A stretch of DNA of 64,000 nucleotides, from assembly GCA_038209775.1 (NCBI GenBank), contig JBBQXK010000005.1, forward strand, positions 75,857 to 139,856, written 5' to 3'. Below the pieces are notes generated by a model. It had not been told where the DNA came from, did not search any database, and saw only the letters and a program-made list of their open reading frames with translations. Below are positions 25,305 through 34,620 of the stretch, piece after piece. The DNA is from JBBQXK01 sp038209775. Its GTDB lineage: Bacteria > Pseudomonadota > Alphaproteobacteria > Rhodobacterales > Rhodobacteraceae. The translations under genes and the position numbers were made by a program. Each line of letters begins with the position of its first letter. Position 1 is the first letter of the stretch.

Positions 25305-26693
25305 ATGGCCCAAGGTTCCCCGGCAGACCGGCGCTTTGACATCGCCATCATCGGCGGCGGCGTGGTCGGCTGTGCTGCGGCGCGCCGGTTCGCACTGGCC
25401 GGCGCGCGGGTGGTGCTGATCGAGCGTGGCGCGGATATCCTGTCGGGCGCGTCCAAGGCCAACAGCGCCATCCTGCACACCGGCTTTGACGCGCCCCCCG
25501 GCAGTCTGGAACTGCAACTGGTGCAGGAGGGGCGGGCGGAATACCTGTCGGTCCACCGCGATCTGGGCCTGTCGCTGGTGGAAACCGGCGCGCTGGTCTG
25601 TGCGTGGACCGAGGCCGAGGCGGCATTGCTGGACGGCATCGCCGCGCAGGGCCGCGCCAACGGGGTCGAGGCGCTGCGCCAGTTGACCGGCGCTGCGGCG
25701 CGATCGCTGGTGCCGGGCCTTGCCCCGCACCTGCAAGCGGCGGTCGAGGTGATGGGCGAGCATGTGATCGACCCCTGGTCGGCCCCTCTGGCCTATGTCA
25801 CGCAGGCGATGGCGATGGGGGCGGTTGTTCTGCGCAACTGCGACGTGACCGCAGGCAGGTTCGATGGTGCATGGCATCTGGACACCTCGCAAGGGCCGCT
25901 TGCGGCAGGGGCGGTGGTCAATGCGGCGGGGCTTTACGGCGATGTGGTGGATGCGCGGCTTGGCCTTGCGCCGGATTTCACCATCCGCCCGCGCAAGGGC
26001 CAGTTCGTCGTGCTGGACAAGGCGGCCTTTGCCCATGTGGCGAAGATCATCCTGCCGGTCCCGAGCGAGATCACCAAGGGCATCGTCATCTGCCCGACCG
26101 CATTCGGCAACGTGCTGATCGGCCCCACGGCGGAAGAACAGGATGACCGCACCCGCGCGACCGTCGACACAGCCACGCTTGCGATGCTGGTGGCCCATGG
26201 CGCGCGTCTGGTCCCGGCCCTGCACGACATTCCCGTGACGGCGGTCTATGCCGGCCTGCGCCCGGGGACCGAGGTCAAGCATTACCGGGTGACCGCCCGC
26301 CCCGAACAACGGGCGATCACGCTGGGGGGCATCCGGTCGACCGGCCTCAGCGCCGCGCTTGGCCTCGCGCGCCATGCGCTGCGCCTCTACGAAGGCTTCG
26401 CCGCGCCGTTGGCCCCACCGAACGATGTGCCACCGACAAGGGTGCCGAACCTGACCGAAACCGAACCCCGCGACTGGCAATGCGCGGGTCACGGCGACAT
26501 CGTGTGCCATTGCGAACTGGTCACCCGGCGCGAGATCGAGGCGGCGCTGAACAGCCCCCTGCCCCCCGGTGATTTCGGCGGCTTGCGCCGACGGACGCGG
26601 GCCGGGATGGGGCGGTGTCAGGGGTTCCATTGCCTGGCCACGATTGCCGCCATGACGGCGGGGCGGTTTGAAACGCCACTGGCCGTCGAATGA
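25305..26693 (+). CDS. FAD-dependent oxidoreductase with C-terminal BFD-like [2Fe-2S] site (GlpA-like)
   Basis: 462 aa. The N-terminal Rossmann FAD site is IAIIGGGVVGCAAARRFALAGARV, followed by a DAO-type catalytic domain (GIRSTGLSAALGLARHAL near residue 350). The C-terminal segment has CHC and, 30 residues on, CQGFHC, a four-cysteine BFD-like iron-sulfur site as in anaerobic glycerol-3-phosphate dehydrogenase GlpA. It probably oxidises a hydroxyacid or polyol phosphate. It is coupled by ATGA to the next gene, a second flavoprotein, which suggests a two-subunit enzyme. No GlpC-like membrane anchor is adjacent. Confidence 0.85.
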   Translation: MAQGSPADRRFDIAIIGGGVVGCAAARRFALAGARVVLIERGADILSGASKANSAILHTGFDAPPGSLELQLVQEGRAEYLSVHRDLGLSLVETGALVCAWTEAEAALLDGIAAQGRANGVEALRQLTGAAARSLVPGLAPHLQAAVEVMGEHVIDPWSAPLAYVTQAMAMGAVVLRNCDVTAGRFDGAWHLDTSQGPLAAGAVVNAAGLYGDVVDARLGLAPDFTIRPRKGQFVVLDKAAFAHVAKIILPVPSEITKGIVICPTAFGNVLIGPTAEEQDDRTRATVDTATLAMLVAHGARLVPALHDIPVTAVYAGLRPGTEVKHYRVTARPEQRAITLGGIRSTGLSAALGLARHALRLYEGFAAPLAPPNDVPPTRVPNLTETEPRDWQCAGHGDIVCHCELVTRREIEAALNSPLPPGDFGGLRRRTRAGMGRCQGFHCLATIAAMTAGRFETPLAVE

Positions 26694-27913
26694 TGGACAG
26701 CGCAGATGTGGTCGTCGTGGGGGGGGGACCGGCAGGCGTGGCCGCTGCGCTTGCATTGCGCCGCGCGGGGGTGGCAAGGGTCACGCTGCTGGAGCGTGAG
26801 GCATCGCTGGGCGGGGCCACCCGCCATTGCAGCCATTCGCCCTTTGGCATGCGCGAATTCGGGCGGGTTTATCTTGGGGCCGCCTACGGGCGCAGGCTGG
26901 ACCGCGCGGTGCGGGATGCGGGGGTGACGGTGCTGACCGGGCATTCGGTGGTGTCGGTCGGTGCCGGCAGCACGCTGACCGTCGCGCATCCCGGCGGCAC
27001 CGATACACTGACCTGCGGCCGCGTGGTGCTGGCAACCGGCGCGCGCGAGATGTCCCGGGCCGCCCGCCTGTTGCCGGGCGACCGGCCCGTGGGGGTGCTG
27101 ACGACGGGGGCCCTGCAGGCCTTTGTCGCGTTTCAGGGGCTGATGCCGTTTCGTCGCCCGGTCATCATCGGGTCAGAACTGGTGTCGCTGTCGGCGATCC
27201 TGACCTGCCTGACCCACGGCACCCGCCCGGTGGCCCTGCTGGAACCGCGCGACCACGCGCTGGTGCGACCGCCGTTCACATGGTTCCCGCGTCTGGTGGG
27301 TGTGCCGTTCCTGACGGGGGCGCAGGTCGTGGACATCATCGGCACCACACGGGTCGAGGCGGTGCGCGTGGCGCATCAGGGCACCGAGACCACGCTGGAA
27401 TGTGATGGCCTTCTTCTGACCGGGCGGTTCACGCCCGAGGCCGCGCTGATCTGGCAGGGCGGCCTTCAGGTGGACCGGGGCAGCGGTGGGCCTGCGGTGG
27501 ATCAGGACGGGCGCTGTGCCAACCCTTTGCATTTCGCCGCCGGCAACCTGCTGCGCCCGGTCGAAACCGGCGGCTGGGCGTTCCGCGAAGGCCGCGCCAT
27601 AGGGGCCGCCGTGGCGCGTGATCTGGCGCAGGGGCCATCGGATGCCGAACCCGTGGCGGTCACCCACGACGCGCCGATCAAGCTGGTGGTGCCCAACCTT
27701 ATACGGCGGGGGTCTGCGGGGGCACCGGGCTTTGACCGGTTCCAGCTGCGCTTTGACCGCCGCGCCCTTGGGGTCTTGTCGCTGTCGCTGGACGGGCGCA
27801 GGGTGTGGCAGCGCCGGGGGTCATGGCGGCCCGAAACCCGCGTGCTGGTGCCGATGCCCGCCGGGGTGGCCGAAGCGGGCCACGTCCATGTGGGATTTGC
27901 GGAGGACGCCTGA
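26690..27913 (+). CDS. NAD(P)/FAD-dependent oxidoreductase, second subunit
   Basis: 407-aa pyridine nucleotide-disulfide-type flavoprotein. VVVVGGGPAGVAAALALRRAG is the FAD site; LATGAREMSRAARLLPGDRP and CANPLHFAAGNLLRPVETGG match the small flavoprotein subunit found beside GlpA-like proteins and in sarcosine or hydroxyproline dehydrogenase complexes. It overlaps both neighbours by a few bases. It probably passes electrons from the first subunit; the acceptor is unknown. Confidence 0.82.
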   Translation: MMDSADVVVVGGGPAGVAAALALRRAGVARVTLLEREASLGGATRHCSHSPFGMREFGRVYLGAAYGRRLDRAVRDAGVTVLTGHSVVSVGAGSTLTVAHPGGTDTLTCGRVVLATGAREMSRAARLLPGDRPVGVLTTGALQAFVAFQGLMPFRRPVIIGSELVSLSAILTCLTHGTRPVALLEPRDHALVRPPFTWFPRLVGVPFLTGAQVVDIIGTTRVEAVRVAHQGTETTLECDGLLLTGRFTPEAALIWQGGLQVDRGSGGPAVDQDGRCANPLHFAAGNLLRPVETGGWAFREGRAIGAAVARDLAQGPSDAEPVAVTHDAPIKLVVPNLIRRGSAGAPGFDRFQLRFDRRALGVLSLSLDGRRVWQRRGSWRPETRVLVPMPAGVAEAGHVHVGFAEDA

Positions 27914-29313
27914 TGCGTGTGGCGGCCATCGACCAGGGCACCACATCGACCCGCTGCCTTGTGGTGCAGGACGGCGGCCGCTGGCAACTGGCGGCGGCCT
28001 TGCGCCATGCGCAGGCCCATCCTGCCCCAGGGTGGGTAGAGCATGACCCGGAGGAAATCCTGTCCAACATCCGCGCCGTTCTGGCGGCGGCAGGGCAGGT
28101 GGGTGGCATCGCCATCGCCAACCAGGGCGAAAGCTGCCTTGCCTGGGACGCGCGCACGGGGCAGGCGCTGTCGCCCGTCATCGTCTGGCAGGACGCGCGA
28201 ACGGCGGCCTTGCTTGCGGCCCTGCCGCCCGGAGCCGATACCCTGTCACGGGCGATCTCGGGCCTGCCGCTTGACCCCTATTTCTCGGCCGCCAAGCTGG
28301 CGTGGATGCTGGCGCACCTGCCCGCTGTCGCCGCCGCCCACCGGGCGGGCAGGCTGCGGCTGGGGACGACCGACGCCTTCTTTCTGGACCGCCTGACCGG
28401 CACCTTCGCCACCGACCGCGCCACCGCATCCCGCACCGGCCTTATGGACCTTGGCACCGGCGGGTGGAGCCCACCGCTGTGCGACCTCTACGGCGTGCCG
28501 ATGGAATGCCTGCCGCCGATCCGGGATACCGATGCGGGGTTCGGCGATATCGCAGGGGTGCCAGTAATGGTGTCCACCGTCGATCAGCAGGCCGCGCTTT
28601 ACGGCCACGGCTGCCGCACCCCCGGCGATGCCAAGATCACCTTCGGCACCGGAGCCTTCCTTTTGGCATTGACCGGCAACGCGCGGCCCGCCACCCCCGA
28701 CCTGTCGCCCACCGTCGCGTGGAGCCTTGTGGGCCAAGGCACCACCCTTGCCGCCGAGGGGGGCGTCTACGATGCGGGTGCGGCGCTGGAATGGGCGCAA
28801 AGGATCGGCCTTTACGACAGCCCCGCCGACCTTGCGGCCTTTGACGGCCCTTCTGCCCTGTCGCGCGGCATCGTATTTGTCCCCGCACTGTCCGGCCTTG
28901 CCGCCCCGATATCGGACCGCGATGCGGCCCCCCTGTTCATTGGCATGGATCAGGCGACAACCCGCGCCGACCTGACCCGCGCCGTGCTGGAGGGGATCGC
29001 GATGCTGACGGCGGGGCTGGTGCGGGGGCTGGCGGGGGTGGCCCCTTCGGACCGCGCCATTTCCATCGACGGCGGCCTGTCGCAAAGCCCGTACTTCGCG
29101 CAGTTCCTTGCCTCTGCCTGCCGCCGCACGATCACCGTACCACCGATGCACGAGTTGACGGCGCTTGGTCTGGCGGGCCTTTGCGGGCTGGATGTTTCTG
29201 CTGCCCGGGCCGGCGCGGTCACCTTTGTCCCCGACGGGTCGGTCACTGCCGGGGACGACGAGCGATTTGCCGATGCCATCCGCCGCAGCCGCAACTGGCG
29301 ACACAGGGGATGA
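27913..29313 (+). CDS. FGGY-family carbohydrate kinase, glycerol-kinase-like
   Basis: 466-aa kinase in two ASKHA lobes. N-terminal AIDQGTTSTRCLVVQ is the phosphate-1 loop in the GlpK form, and FGTGAFLLALTGN and ISIDGGLSQSPYFAQF (adenosine region) follow. It is shorter than GlpK (about 500 aa), so the substrate may be another polyol. The ATG shares one base with the upstream stop. With two oxidoreductases and a TRAP importer, it suggests phosphorylation of an imported polyol or its oxidised form. Confidence 0.85.
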   Translation: MRVAAIDQGTTSTRCLVVQDGGRWQLAAALRHAQAHPAPGWVEHDPEEILSNIRAVLAAAGQVGGIAIANQGESCLAWDARTGQALSPVIVWQDARTAALLAALPPGADTLSRAISGLPLDPYFSAAKLAWMLAHLPAVAAAHRAGRLRLGTTDAFFLDRLTGTFATDRATASRTGLMDLGTGGWSPPLCDLYGVPMECLPPIRDTDAGFGDIAGVPVMVSTVDQQAALYGHGCRTPGDAKITFGTGAFLLALTGNARPATPDLSPTVAWSLVGQGTTLAAEGGVYDAGAALEWAQRIGLYDSPADLAAFDGPSALSRGIVFVPALSGLAAPISDRDAAPLFIGMDQATTRADLTRAVLEGIAMLTAGLVRGLAGVAPSDRAISIDGGLSQSPYFAQFLASACRRTITVPPMHELTALGLAGLCGLDVSAARAGAVTFVPDGSVTAGDDERFADAIRRSRNWRHRG

Positions 29314-29329
29314 ACACGTTGCCGCAAAC

Positions 29330-30034
29330 TCAGACCCCCGGCGGCACCACCAGCCCCAACCGCGCGGCCAGCACCCCCAAGGCCCCGCGCGCCACTGTCC
29401 AGTCGGCACGGCGTGCCACATAGAGCGTGGCCTCGCTGGACAGGATCGGCGGGTCGGTCAGCACCTTGAGGTGGTTGGCGCGCAACGTCTCGCCCGTGGT
29501 GGTGATGTCGGCTATCGCCTCGGCGGTCAGGTTCTTGACGGTGCCTTCGGTCGCCCCCTGGCTGTCGATCAGCGCATAATCCGCGACACCCTGCGCCGTC
29601 AGGTAATCGCGCACAAGCCGGTGATACTTGGTGGCAATCCGCAACCGCTGCCCATGCGCCGCCCGGAACGACGCCGCCGCCGCGTCAAGGTCATCCACCG
29701 TTTCCACGTCGATCCAGGCGGCAGGCACGGCGATCACCAGATCGGCATGGCCAAACCCCAGGGGGGCCAGCACCGCCACCGACGCCTGCCAGTCGCCCAG
29801 CCGGTCCTGCACCAGATCCGACCCCGTGACCCCCAGATGCACCCGGCCCGCGTCCAACTCGCGCGGGATCTCGCCCGCGGACAGCAGTACCAGTTCTACG
29901 CCGTCGATGCCATCAACCGCGCCTGCGTACTCCCGCGCGCCGCCGCTCTGGCGCATTGCCACGCCGCGCGCGCCGAACCAGCCAAAGGTATCCTCCATCA
30001 GCCGCCCCTTCGACGGCACCCCGATCTTCAGCAT
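29330..30034 (-). CDS. hisG: ATP phosphoribosyltransferase, short form
   Basis: First enzyme of histidine biosynthesis, 234 aa. It has the short HisG form lacking the C-terminal regulatory domain, which therefore requires HisZ. LKIGVPSKGRLMEDT at the start and LGVTGSDLVQDRL near residue 88 are family marks, with ATKYHRLVRDYL and IDSQGATEGTVKNL (PRPP loop) after. It overlaps hisZ by seven bases. Confidence 0.95.
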   Translation of the reverse strand: MLKIGVPSKGRLMEDTFGWFGARGVAMRQSGGAREYAGAVDGIDGVELVLLSAGEIPRELDAGRVHLGVTGSDLVQDRLGDWQASVAVLAPLGFGHADLVIAVPAAWIDVETVDDLDAAAASFRAAHGQRLRIATKYHRLVRDYLTAQGVADYALIDSQGATEGTVKNLTAEAIADITTTGETLRANHLKVLTDPPILSSEATLYVARRADWTVARGALGVLAARLGLVVPPGV

Positions 30035-31116
30035 GACAGACCCACCGTCAACGCAGGCCGGATCACCCCCCCCACCGCCGGAACCCGTCGCCCCTGCCCC
30101 AGAACCGCCGTCAGCGCGTCATAGCGCCCGCCGCTTGCCACCGGCGGCAAACCCTCGGCCAGAAAGGAAAACACGAACCCGTCGTAGTATTCCATCGCCG
30201 TCCGCCCGTGGCTTGCCTCAAACGGCAATGCCTCCACATCCACCCCCCGCGCCGCCAGTGCCTCCAGCCTGCGGGCAAATCGGTCCACCGCCGGGGCAAT
30301 CGCGGGCAACAGAGGCGTGATCCCCCGCAGATGCGCCAGTGCCGCCGCCGCCGGGGCCTCCAGCGTCAGAAGGTCATAGAGCAGCGCCGCCTCGGGTGCG
30401 GCGAGGGGCGGGGTGCCCGCATCGTCGATCAGCGCCTCGGCCCGCGCCACGATCTCGGCCTCACCCCGCAGCCCGATCACCGGCCCCGCCTGCGCAATCA
30501 AGTCCGCACCAGTACCCGTCCGCAGCAGGTCCAACAGCACCGCGCGGGCGGGCGGTACCGCCGCCCGCCCCGCAAAACGGTCCAGCAACCGCCGGAACCT
30601 CTGCGGCCGCCAGACGTGGCGCAGAAGCGCGTCCTTGCGCCGGTCGGTCGTGGCCAGCCCCCGCACCGCCGCCATCAGAATGCCGATGTCGCCCGTCACG
30701 GGGCGCAACGGCAGCCCGGTCAGCAGCGATGCGAACAGCGCAAACACCTCGGCATCGGCCACCTCGGGTGCGGTGCGGTCAAACACCTCGAACCCCACCT
30801 GCAGGTATTCGCGCGCCCGCATGTCGGGCCGGTCCTGCCGGCGGAACACCTGACCCATATAGCAATAGCGCGCCGGTTCCGCACCCCGCGCCATATGCCC
30901 CAGCACCACCGGCACGGTAAAGTCGGGGCGCAGCATCATCTCGCCGTGTACCGGGTCGGCGGTGACATAGGCGCGCGCGCGGATATCCTCGCCATAAAGG
31001 TCCAGGAGGGTGCCTGCCGGTTGCAGGATGTCGGCCTCGACCGGAACCGCCCCCGCCGCAATGAACGCCACAAACAGCCGTTCCGCCTCGGCCCGCTCGG
31101 CGGCGCGCGCCGTCAT
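30028..31116 (-). CDS. hisZ: ATP phosphoribosyltransferase regulatory subunit
   Basis: 362-aa HisRS paralogue without aminoacylation function; it forms a hetero-octamer with HisG and confers histidine feedback. Class II core traces are visible: LLDLYGED, MMLRPDFTVPV, GQVFRRQDRPDMRAREYLQVGFEVF, and SGGRYDAL near the end. There is no anticodon-binding domain. It starts four bases inside the hisS stop (ATGA), so hisS-hisZ-hisG is a coupled operon. Confidence 0.95.
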   Translation of the reverse strand: MTARAAERAEAERLFVAFIAAGAVPVEADILQPAGTLLDLYGEDIRARAYVTADPVHGEMMLRPDFTVPVVLGHMARGAEPARYCYMGQVFRRQDRPDMRAREYLQVGFEVFDRTAPEVADAEVFALFASLLTGLPLRPVTGDIGILMAAVRGLATTDRRKDALLRHVWRPQRFRRLLDRFAGRAAVPPARAVLLDLLRTGTGADLIAQAGPVIGLRGEAEIVARAEALIDDAGTPPLAAPEAALLYDLLTLEAPAAAALAHLRGITPLLPAIAPAVDRFARRLEALAARGVDVEALPFEASHGRTAMEYYDGFVFSFLAEGLPPVASGGRYDALTAVLGQGRRVPAVGGVIRPALTVGLSC

Positions 31117-32597
31117 CGGCCAAGCATCTTCCGCACGGCAGCCACAAGGTCACCGCGCGGCACCTCGACCTGCGCAGGGCGGTCTTTCCATTCCTCCAGC
31201 GTGGCGCTTTCGGCGATCTTCGCCCCGAGGATCAGGTTCTTGAGGATCACCGTCCCGCGCGCCGCCTCGTCCCCGCCCATGATGACAGCGACCGGAGAGG
31301 CGCGCTTGTCGGCGTACTTCAACTGGTTGCCGAACGACTTGGGGTTGCCCAGATACACCTCGGCCCGGATACGGGCATTGCGCAGGTCGGATGCCATCGC
31401 CATGTAATCGGCCATCCGGTCGCGGTCCATGACGGTCACGATCACCGGGCCCGCTGCCACAGCAACCTCGCCCCGCTTGGCCTGCACCGCCGCAAAAAGC
31501 CGGTCCACACCGATAGAGATGCCGGTCGCTGGCACCTCCTGCCCGGTAAAGCGCTTGACCAGATCGTCATAACGCCCCCCGCCCGCGACACTGCCGAACT
31601 GGCGGGGACGACCCTTTTCGTCGGGGATTTCGAAGGTCAGTTCGGCCTCGAACACCATCCCAGTGTAATACCCAAGCCCGCGCACCACCGAGGGGTCGAT
31701 CACCACACGCTCCGGCCCCAGCCCCAGCCGGTCCAACAGGGCCGCGATCCCCTCAAGCTCCGCCACCCCTTCGCGTCCGGTGCCCGAGGCGCCGACAAGC
31801 GCGCCAAGATTGGCCAGCGTCGCAACCCCCGTATCCCCCCGCGCCGCCATGAACCCCATCACCACCTCTGCCTGCCCCGCGCTCAGACCGGCACCCTTGG
31901 TGAAATCGCCGCTTTCATCCTTGCGCCCCTCGCCCAACAGCGCCCGCACCCCCTCGAACCCCAGCCGGTCCAGCTTGTCGATGGCGCGCAGCACGATCCC
32001 GCGTTCGGCCATGAACCGCGACGGATCGGCCGGGTCCAGCACCCCCGCCACCTCCATCACCCCGTTCAACACCTTGCGATTGTTCACCCGGATCAGCGTA
32101 TCATCGCCCATCCCAAGCATCGACAGCGCCCCGGCCAGCATTGCCACAATCTCGGCATCCGCCGCCACGCTCGACGACCCCACCGTATCCGCATCGCATT
32201 GATAGAACTGCCGGAACCGCCCCGGCCCCGGCTTTTCGTTCCGCCAGACCGGCCCCATCGCGAACCGTCGATAGGGCATAGGTAAACTGGCCCGGTGCTG
32301 AGCATAGAAGCGGGCCAAAGGCGCCGTCAGGTCATAGCGCAGCGCTAGCCAGTCCTTCTCTTCGTCTTGCCAGGCAAAGACGCCGTCGTTCGGGCGGTCG
32401 ACATCGGGTAGGAATTTGCCCAATGCCTCAACTTTCTCGACCGCACTGGTTTCTAGTGCGTCAAAGCCATAGCTTTTATAGAACATCGCAATATCGCCCA
32501 ACATTCGGCCGCGCTCGAGAACTTCCTCCCCGATATAGTCACGGAAACCCTTGGGCGTCTCGGCCCGGGGACGGCGGTCGGATTTGTCCTTGGCCAT
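31113..32597 (-). CDS. hisS: Histidyl-tRNA synthetase
   Basis: 494-aa class II synthetase. TPKGFRDYIGEEVLERGR opens the catalytic domain; motif 2 is GPVWRNEKPGPGRFRQFYQCDAD, the HisA-type signature VRGLGYYTGMVFE follows, motif 3 is ISIGVDRLF, and an anticodon-binding domain ends the protein. The frame is open upstream to 32726, but ATG 32597 has a good GAAGGGG Shine-Dalgarno and the normal N-terminus. slyX diverges from it. Confidence 0.95.
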   Translation of the reverse strand: MAKDKSDRRPRAETPKGFRDYIGEEVLERGRMLGDIAMFYKSYGFDALETSAVEKVEALGKFLPDVDRPNDGVFAWQDEEKDWLALRYDLTAPLARFYAQHRASLPMPYRRFAMGPVWRNEKPGPGRFRQFYQCDADTVGSSSVAADAEIVAMLAGALSMLGMGDDTLIRVNNRKVLNGVMEVAGVLDPADPSRFMAERGIVLRAIDKLDRLGFEGVRALLGEGRKDESGDFTKGAGLSAGQAEVVMGFMAARGDTGVATLANLGALVGASGTGREGVAELEGIAALLDRLGLGPERVVIDPSVVRGLGYYTGMVFEAELTFEIPDEKGRPRQFGSVAGGGRYDDLVKRFTGQEVPATGISIGVDRLFAAVQAKRGEVAVAAGPVIVTVMDRDRMADYMAMASDLRNARIRAEVYLGNPKSFGNQLKYADKRASPVAVIMGGDEAARGTVILKNLILGAKIAESATLEEWKDRPAQVEVPRGDLVAAVRKMLGR

Positions 32598-32672
32598 GGC
32601 AAAGCCCCTTCGCATTCGGTTGCGCGGCGGTGTATCGGATGGACCAAGGGGCGGCAAGCGGAAGGGGTGACC

Positions 32673-32873
32673 ATGGACCGGGCGGCAGAGCTTGAGGAAC
32701 GCATCGCACACCTGATCCGCGCGCAAGAGGATCTATCGGATGTCGTTGCCCGCCACGGCGCCGAGATCGACCGCCTGACCCGCCGCGTCGAGATGCTGAT
32801 GCGCCGCGAGGCGGAACGCGAGGCCGACAGCCTGACCCCCGCCGACCCCGGCCAGAAACCGCCGCACTGGTAG
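32673..32873 (+). CDS. slyX: SlyX-family small protein
   Basis: 66-aa coiled-coil protein. ELEERIAHLIRAQEDLSDVVARH shows the heptad pattern of SlyX, and it ends in PPHW, the typical SlyX tail. The ATG at 32673 lies five bases after GAAGGGG; a GTG six bases earlier is in frame but inside that site. Function of the family is unclear. Divergent from hisS with 75 bp between. Confidence 0.85.
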   Translation: MDRAAELEERIAHLIRAQEDLSDVVARHGAEIDRLTRRVEMLMRREAEREADSLTPADPGQKPPHW

Positions 32874-32930
32874 CCAATCGCCCTCGTGCTCTCGTCAACC
32901 CGACGGACGGCAACGCGGGCACCGCCCCTC

Positions 32931-32989
32931 CCCCTTTCATCCGTTCCCAAGTATCCCACGGGGGGTCCGGGGGGTGTGAAACCCCCCGG
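32931..32989 (+). repeat. Dispersed hairpin repeat, copy 2
   Basis: CCCTTTCATCC lead, AAGTATCCCAC, then stem CCGGGGGGT/ACCCCCCGG (32967-32989) with a GTGAA loop. It lies between slyX and the patatin gene, in the same direction as both genes. Confidence 0.85.
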
Positions 32990-33078
32990 TCCTGCCCTAG
33001 CGGCCAGAGCAACCCTTTCCAACCCGGGCGACAACCCACTAAGCTGCCCCGAACCCTCCCGATGGACCCCGCCCCCCA

Positions 33079-34524
33079 ATGACCCCGCTCAAGGCCCTTC
33101 TTCCCCTTCTGTTCCTCGCTGCCTGTGCGGCCTGGAATCCGCCCGTCAACACGGCGCTGACAGGCGATGCGAACTTGTCGCTCGTGGCCGAAGACGCCGC
33201 GATTGGTGATGGCGAGGTCTATATCGGGCTGGCGTTTTCCGGCGGCGGCATGCGCGCTTCGGCCTTTGCCTATGGCATGACCGAGGAATTGCGCGCCGCG
33301 GGGTTTGGCGGCGAGAACGGACTTCTCGACCATGTGCGCCTTGTCTCGGGCGTGTCGGGCGGGTCGGTGACGGCGGCGCAACTGGGGCTGAAGGGCCCCA
33401 AGGGGCTGCGCGGCTATCGCGAGCAGTATCTGATCACCAATGCCGAGAAATACATGGCGAACTCGGCCCTGAACCCGCTGACCCTTGTCCGTGGCCTTTC
33501 GGGGGGTGCCAACGGGCGCAAGACCTTTGCCCGCTATCTGGACGAGGCGCTGTTCCATGGCGCCACCTTTGGCACGCTGCGGCGGCAAAGCCGGATCAAG
33601 ACCTGGATCAACGCGACCGACCTTGCGAACTCGACGCCCTTCCTGTTCTCACCCGAAACCTTCGATGCGCTCTGCTCGGACCTGTCCACCTATCCCCTGT
33701 CCGAGGCGGTCTCGGCCTCGGCGGCGTTTCCGCTGGTGTTCACCCCGGTGGTGCTTGAGGCGCATCAGGGCAAATGCGCCTACCGCGAGCCCGACTGGCT
33801 AACCGCCGCCCGCTTCAACCCCGAGGCGACATCGGCGATGCGCGCCCACGCGGCGGCGCTGGAAAGCTATGCCGACCCCGACAAGGTCAAGTTCGTCAAG
33901 CTGACGGACGGCGGTGTGACCGACAATTTCGGCACCACCGGTCTTGCGGTTGAGCGCGCCCGCGCGCAGGCCGCCTATGCGCCGATGACGCCGGCCGAGG
34001 CGGTAAAGCTGAAGCGGCTGCTGTTTCTGGTGGCCGATGCGGGCGTGCAGAAAGACTACAAGTGGACGCAAAAGATCCCCGGCCCCGGCGGCATCGGTCT
34101 GGCGGCGCAGATCGCCAGTGCCTCGCTCTCGGCCGCCACCCGCTCGGGGTACGATGCGATGCGGGGCGAGGTGCGGCAATGGCAGGAAGACCTGATCGAA
34201 TGGCGCTGTGCGCTGCCCCTGTCCGAGGTGCGGCGTTTGCGCGGATCGACTGCCGGATGGGACTGCGCGGACGTGAAGCTGTTCGTCGGCCAGGCGAATT
34301 TCGAAGGCGTGGACCCCGCGATGCGCGATCGGCTGAACAAGATCCCCACCCGCCTGCGGCTCAAGACCGAAGAGGTTGACCTTGCCATTGAGGCCGGTCG
34401 TCTGGCGACCCGCGCTAGCCCCGAATTCAACGGTTTTCTCGCCTCGCTTGACGGCAATGCCGTGCAGGACCGGATCACCGCAGGCATCGCGCGGGGTGGG
34501 CGGCGGATCGCGCCGTCGAACTGA
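33079..34524 (+). CDS. Patatin-like phospholipase, predicted lipoprotein
   Basis: 481-aa protein with a lipoprotein leader (LLFLAAC, lipidated Cys16), so it is probably anchored in the cell envelope. The patatin fold shows the oxyanion loop GGGMRA (residues 55-60), nucleophile Ser93 in SGVSGGS and Asp277 in TDGGVTDN. A phospholipase or lipid acyl hydrolase is expected; the lipid is unknown. It begins a three-gene run of exported hydrolases (patatin, caspase-like, trypsin-like). The ATG at 33079 fits the leader. Confidence 0.85.
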   Translation: MTPLKALLPLLFLAACAAWNPPVNTALTGDANLSLVAEDAAIGDGEVYIGLAFSGGGMRASAFAYGMTEELRAAGFGGENGLLDHVRLVSGVSGGSVTAAQLGLKGPKGLRGYREQYLITNAEKYMANSALNPLTLVRGLSGGANGRKTFARYLDEALFHGATFGTLRRQSRIKTWINATDLANSTPFLFSPETFDALCSDLSTYPLSEAVSASAAFPLVFTPVVLEAHQGKCAYREPDWLTAARFNPEATSAMRAHAAALESYADPDKVKFVKLTDGGVTDNFGTTGLAVERARAQAAYAPMTPAEAVKLKRLLFLVADAGVQKDYKWTQKIPGPGGIGLAAQIASASLSAATRSGYDAMRGEVRQWQEDLIEWRCALPLSEVRRLRGSTAGWDCADVKLFVGQANFEGVDPAMRDRLNKIPTRLRLKTEEVDLAIEAGRLATRASPEFNGFLASLDGNAVQDRITAGIARGGRRIAPSN

Positions 34525-34620
34525 GGCGGGATTGCACCCCTGCCGAACGGCCCATGACAAATGCCGTCATCGCCCGCGTCCCCGGTTGCGGTCGCGCTGC
34601 GAGAGGGTAAACTTGGCTGC

